Assembly (NCBI RefSeq): GCF_030685535.1
Contig: NZ_CP131601.1
Location: 2,232,001 to 2,296,000 of the forward strand
Length of the DNA: 64,000 bases
Source: Photobacterium leiognathi
GTDB lineage: Bacteria > Pseudomonadota > Gammaproteobacteria > Enterobacterales > Vibrionaceae
Direction of reading: 5' to 3'
Positions 63,475 to 64,000 of this stretch are shown piece after piece. Numbering within the stretch: position 1 is the stretch's first letter; every line of letters starts with the position of its first letter. The position numbers were made by a program, and so were the translations under genes. Under the pieces are notes generated by a model. That model made no database searches and was not told the origin of the DNA. It saw only the letters and a list, made by a program, of their open reading frames with translations.

Positions 63475-64000
63475 TTATAGGTATTCAACAAACTTTGTTA
63501 GATCACGCTCATGTAATTTCGCTTCGCGACAATCGACTGATCCTAGGTATAGAAAGCCGACGATCATGTCTTCACCTTGCACACCTAACGCTTCACGTAC
63601 CACAGGATGATAAGCCCATGATCCTGTACGCCAAAAACCAGAGAAACCTTGTGCAACCGCTGCCATTTGCATTGCTTGTACCGCACAGTCGGCTGATAAA
63701 TGCTGCTCAATCACAGGGACTTTATGACCTTCAGTGACTTTACTGACAACCGTGATAACCATCGGTGCTCTAAATGGTGCTTTGGACGCTTTTTCAATCA
63801 CAAAATCTTCCAGCTCATCAGCTTTCGCAGCGGAGATTAAAATATCTGCTAAGCGCTGTAATCCCTCACCTTCAGAGACAATAAAACGCCATGGCATTAA
63901 ACCACCATGATCTGGTGCGCGAAGGCCTGCTTTAAAAATATTCTCTAATGCTTCGCCACTCGGTGCTGGTGCTGCCAGCTTAGGAATAGAGCGACGAGTC
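63475..64000 (-). CDS. ydjA: YdjA-like nitroreductase, N-terminus outside window
   Basis: The frame is open to the right window edge, so the first residues are missing; about 175 remain (starting TRRSIPKLAAPAP). FMN-dependent nitroreductase family: RAPDHGGLMPWRF (FMN/N-terminal signature), KAPFRAPMVITVV, ADCAVQAMQMAAVAQGFSGFWRTG and the terminal IVGFLYLG. It follows E. coli YdjA closely, and the ydjA-selD neighbourhood is also the enterobacterial one. Reduces nitroaromatics or related electrophiles; natural substrate unknown. Confidence 0.9.
   Translation of the reverse strand, partial: TRRSIPKLAAPAPSGEALENIFKAGLRAPDHGGLMPWRFIVSEGEGLQRLADILISAAKADELEDFVIEKASKAPFRAPMVITVVSKVTEGHKVPVIEQHLSADCAVQAMQMAAVAQGFSGFWRTGSWAYHPVVREALGVQGEDMIVGFLYLGSVDCREAKLHERDLTKFVEYL

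Noticed and set aside
1..64000. CRISPR array, rRNA, insertion sequence with DDE transposase, integron
   Set aside because: No regularly spaced repeats, no rRNA sequence, no DDE transposase frame and no attC-like series were seen.

Overview
The window looks like a chromosomal segment of a marine Vibrionaceae bacterium, most likely Photobacterium or a close relative. The evidence is a luxO-luxU quorum-sensing pair with one Qrr small RNA between luxO and uvrB, the sodium-motor protein MotY, an rsx/rnf operon, and roughly 40% GC with synteny around nth, motY-rnt, sodB-grxD, yejK-yejL-yejM and ydjA-selD-mnmH.

Layout. 1-6.4 kb: the end of yvcK, then luxU and luxO (minus), qrr1 behind a sigma-54 promoter (plus), uvrB (minus), a 1.2-kb AT-rich non-coding gap with a pair of facing DnaA boxes, and pepE. 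6.8-13.9 kb: the rsxABCDGE-nth operon, with an unusually long Ala/Lys repeat tail on RsxC. 13.9-26.9 kb: a genomic island between nth and the motY-rnt neighbourhood. It opens with three tightly overlapping tyrosine recombinases, two small coiled-coil proteins and a RecD2-like helicase, all translationally coupled. Its cargo follows: two unrecognised genes and a HEPN-type protein, with hairpin-rich non-coding DNA. 27.1-34.6 kb: a membrane-anchored protein, a DUF2753-like protein, motY, rnt, a FadL-type porin, a Na+/H+ antiporter, grxD and sodB. 34.9-40.3 kb: a two-gene RND efflux system and asd. 41-51.7 kb: an NhaC antiporter, yjiH-yjiG with an M20 peptidase behind a perfect FNR site, then a compact set of two ATP-grasp ligases, an M14 carboxypeptidase and a divergent second M20 peptidase. 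51.9-64 kb: ygbA, yejKLM, a small lipoprotein, a GAF-GGDEF diguanylate cyclase, topB, bax, mnmH-selD and ydjA (cut by the window end).

Two groups of genes look most like systems worth study. One is the recombinase-trio island with its HEPN cargo; it resembles the trio-type integrative elements known from Vibrio, but its cargo is unrecognised. The other is the peptide ligase/peptidase set at 45.4-51.7 kb, whose second ligase appears to carry a C-terminal helix-hairpin-helix domain hidden behind an in-frame stop.

A sequence-level oddity cuts across the window. I found no TGGCCA hexamer in 64 kb by eye, although AGGCCA and TGGCCT together occur about 20 times. All three genes broken by a nonsense codon (grxD, the second ATP-grasp gene and yejM) carry TAA exactly where restoring a Trp-Pro pair would recreate TGGCCA. 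A systematic base-calling error at a methylated TGGCCA motif is the simplest explanation, so these three genes are probably intact in the organism.
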